Positions 34,035-34,564 of a stretch of DNA of 34,564 bases are shown in pieces. The first letter of the stretch is position 1, and each line of letters opens with the position of its first letter. A model generated the notes under the pieces. The model searched no databases, had not been told where the DNA came from, and was given only the letters and a program-made list of their open reading frames with translations. The translations under genes were made by a program, and so were the position numbers. Location: positions 1 through 34,564 of the forward strand of contig JAAYSO010000049.1 in NCBI GenBank assembly GCA_012523945.1, in the 5' to 3' direction. Source of the DNA: Bacillota bacterium. GTDB taxonomy: Bacteria; Bacillota; Dethiobacteria; Dethiobacterales; Dethiobacteraceae.

Positions 34035-34564
34035 TGATCTTTATCCTCCCCGGGTGGGGCTAAAGGAAGCTCAATTCTAATTGTTGCCCCTTCATTTAAT
34101 TGGCTCTGCATGGTAATAGCCCCTTGGTGCGCCAAAACTATTTCACGGGCAATGGCCAACCCTAATCCGGTACCGCCGTTATCACGGGAACGCGTTTTAT
34201 CCACGCGATAAAACCGCTCAAAAACACGTTCCGTTTCTTCCGCCGGAACGCCGATACCGTCATCAGTTACTAAAATTACCGCCTTCTCGCCGGTTTGTAA
34301 CAAACTGACGTCAATGCGGCCGTTTTCCCGTGTATATTTATAGGCATTAGAAATGATATTAAGTAAAACCTGTTTGATCCGGTCCCGATCCACCACGGCA
34401 AAAACTGTGACCTCAGGAAAGGTAACAGTTAAATGCCGGGAATGTGATTTATATTTAACTCTAAAATCATCCACAACTTCCTGAATAATCTCTGCCAGGT
34501 CATACTGTTTTTTATTCCAGCCCATTTGACGGTGATCCAGCTTGGACAGATCCAATAAGTCCTT
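34019..34564 (-). CDS. walK: Sensor histidine kinase WalK, 3' part (cut by window edge)
   Basis: The C-terminal 181 codons of a sensor kinase whose 5' part lies beyond the right edge. Visible are the end of the HisKA helix (DLLDLSKLD), and the HATPase domain with N box NIISNAYKYTRENG, DDGIGVP, FERFYRVDKTRSRDNGG and GTGLGLAI. The downstream yycH, yycI, walJ and htrA genes identify it as WalK, the essential cell-wall homeostasis kinase of low-GC Gram-positives. walR should lie just outside the window. Confidence 0.9.
   Translation of the reverse strand, partial: KDLLDLSKLDHRQMGWNKKQYDLAEIIQEVVDDFRVKYKSHSRHLTVTFPEVTVFAVVDRDRIKQVLLNIISNAYKYTRENGRIDVSLLQTGEKAVILVTDDGIGVPAEETERVFERFYRVDKTRSRDNGGTGLGLAIAREIVLAHQGAITMQSQLNEGATIRIELPLAPPGEDKDQCASA

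Noticed and set aside
1-34564. CRISPR arrays, tRNA or rRNA genes, insertion sequences, prophage genes
   Set aside because: None seen: no regularly spaced repeats, no cloverleaf-like sequences, no transposase or integrase motifs in any frame. This was checked by eye only.

Overview
The window looks like a chromosomal segment of a spore-former-type Gram-positive anaerobe (Firmicutes, class Clostridia). The signs are: an almost entirely co-directional gene layout; the walK-yycH-yycI ... walJ-htrA ... rlmH block typical of low-GC Gram-positives; a T-box and an FMN riboswitch; strong AGGAGG ribosome binding sites; perfect or near-perfect sigma-A promoters; and an adjacent fchA-folD pair as found in folate-dependent C1 metabolism of anaerobes. 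The genus cannot be fixed from the sequence alone. No rRNA, tRNA, CRISPR array, insertion sequence or prophage was seen. All intact genes except the first (a GDT1/UPF0016 transporter) lie on the minus strand, so operons read from right to left.

Right end, read leftward from 34564: the 3' part of the WalK sensor kinase, YycH and YycI (WalK regulators), MurA, a histidine phosphatase and WalJ form a tight cell-wall operon. HtrA follows with its own consensus promoter and terminator, then a phosphoglycerate-mutase-like metalloenzyme and RlmH. Next comes a stretch with a decayed reading frame, then fchA-folD. This FolD lacks the cyclohydrolase lysine and glutamine, so FchA probably supplies that activity.

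Middle: an approximately 700-base gap holds a truncated DUF454 (YbaN) gene remnant on the plus strand and the leader of a glycine-betaine ABC operon (ATPase with CBS domains, permease, lipoprotein receptor). That leader contains a promoter, an intrinsic terminator and a competing antiterminator-like hairpin. The receptor gene has no ordinary start codon before its signal peptide. A COG2509-type FAD protein and the riboflavin transporter subunit RibU (under an FMN riboswitch) follow. Then comes the ilvE-ilvD-ilvB-ilvN-ilvC operon, controlled by a T-box whose specifier reads as GUC (valine).

Left part: an EF-G-2-type GTPase, D-Ala-D-Ala ligase, PdxS without PdxT, and a four-gene cluster of family 4 uracil-DNA glycosylase, response regulator, sensor kinase and a beta-propeller plus double GerMN lipoprotein. 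The last three genes resemble, in gene order and domain content, the actinobacterial mtrA-mtrB-lpqB module. ArgS and the divergently oriented GDT1-family gene converge on a shared terminator.

No wholly new system stands out. The best leads are the LpqB-like three-gene signalling unit, the FolD/FchA division of labour and the attenuator-like leader of the betaine transporter operon.
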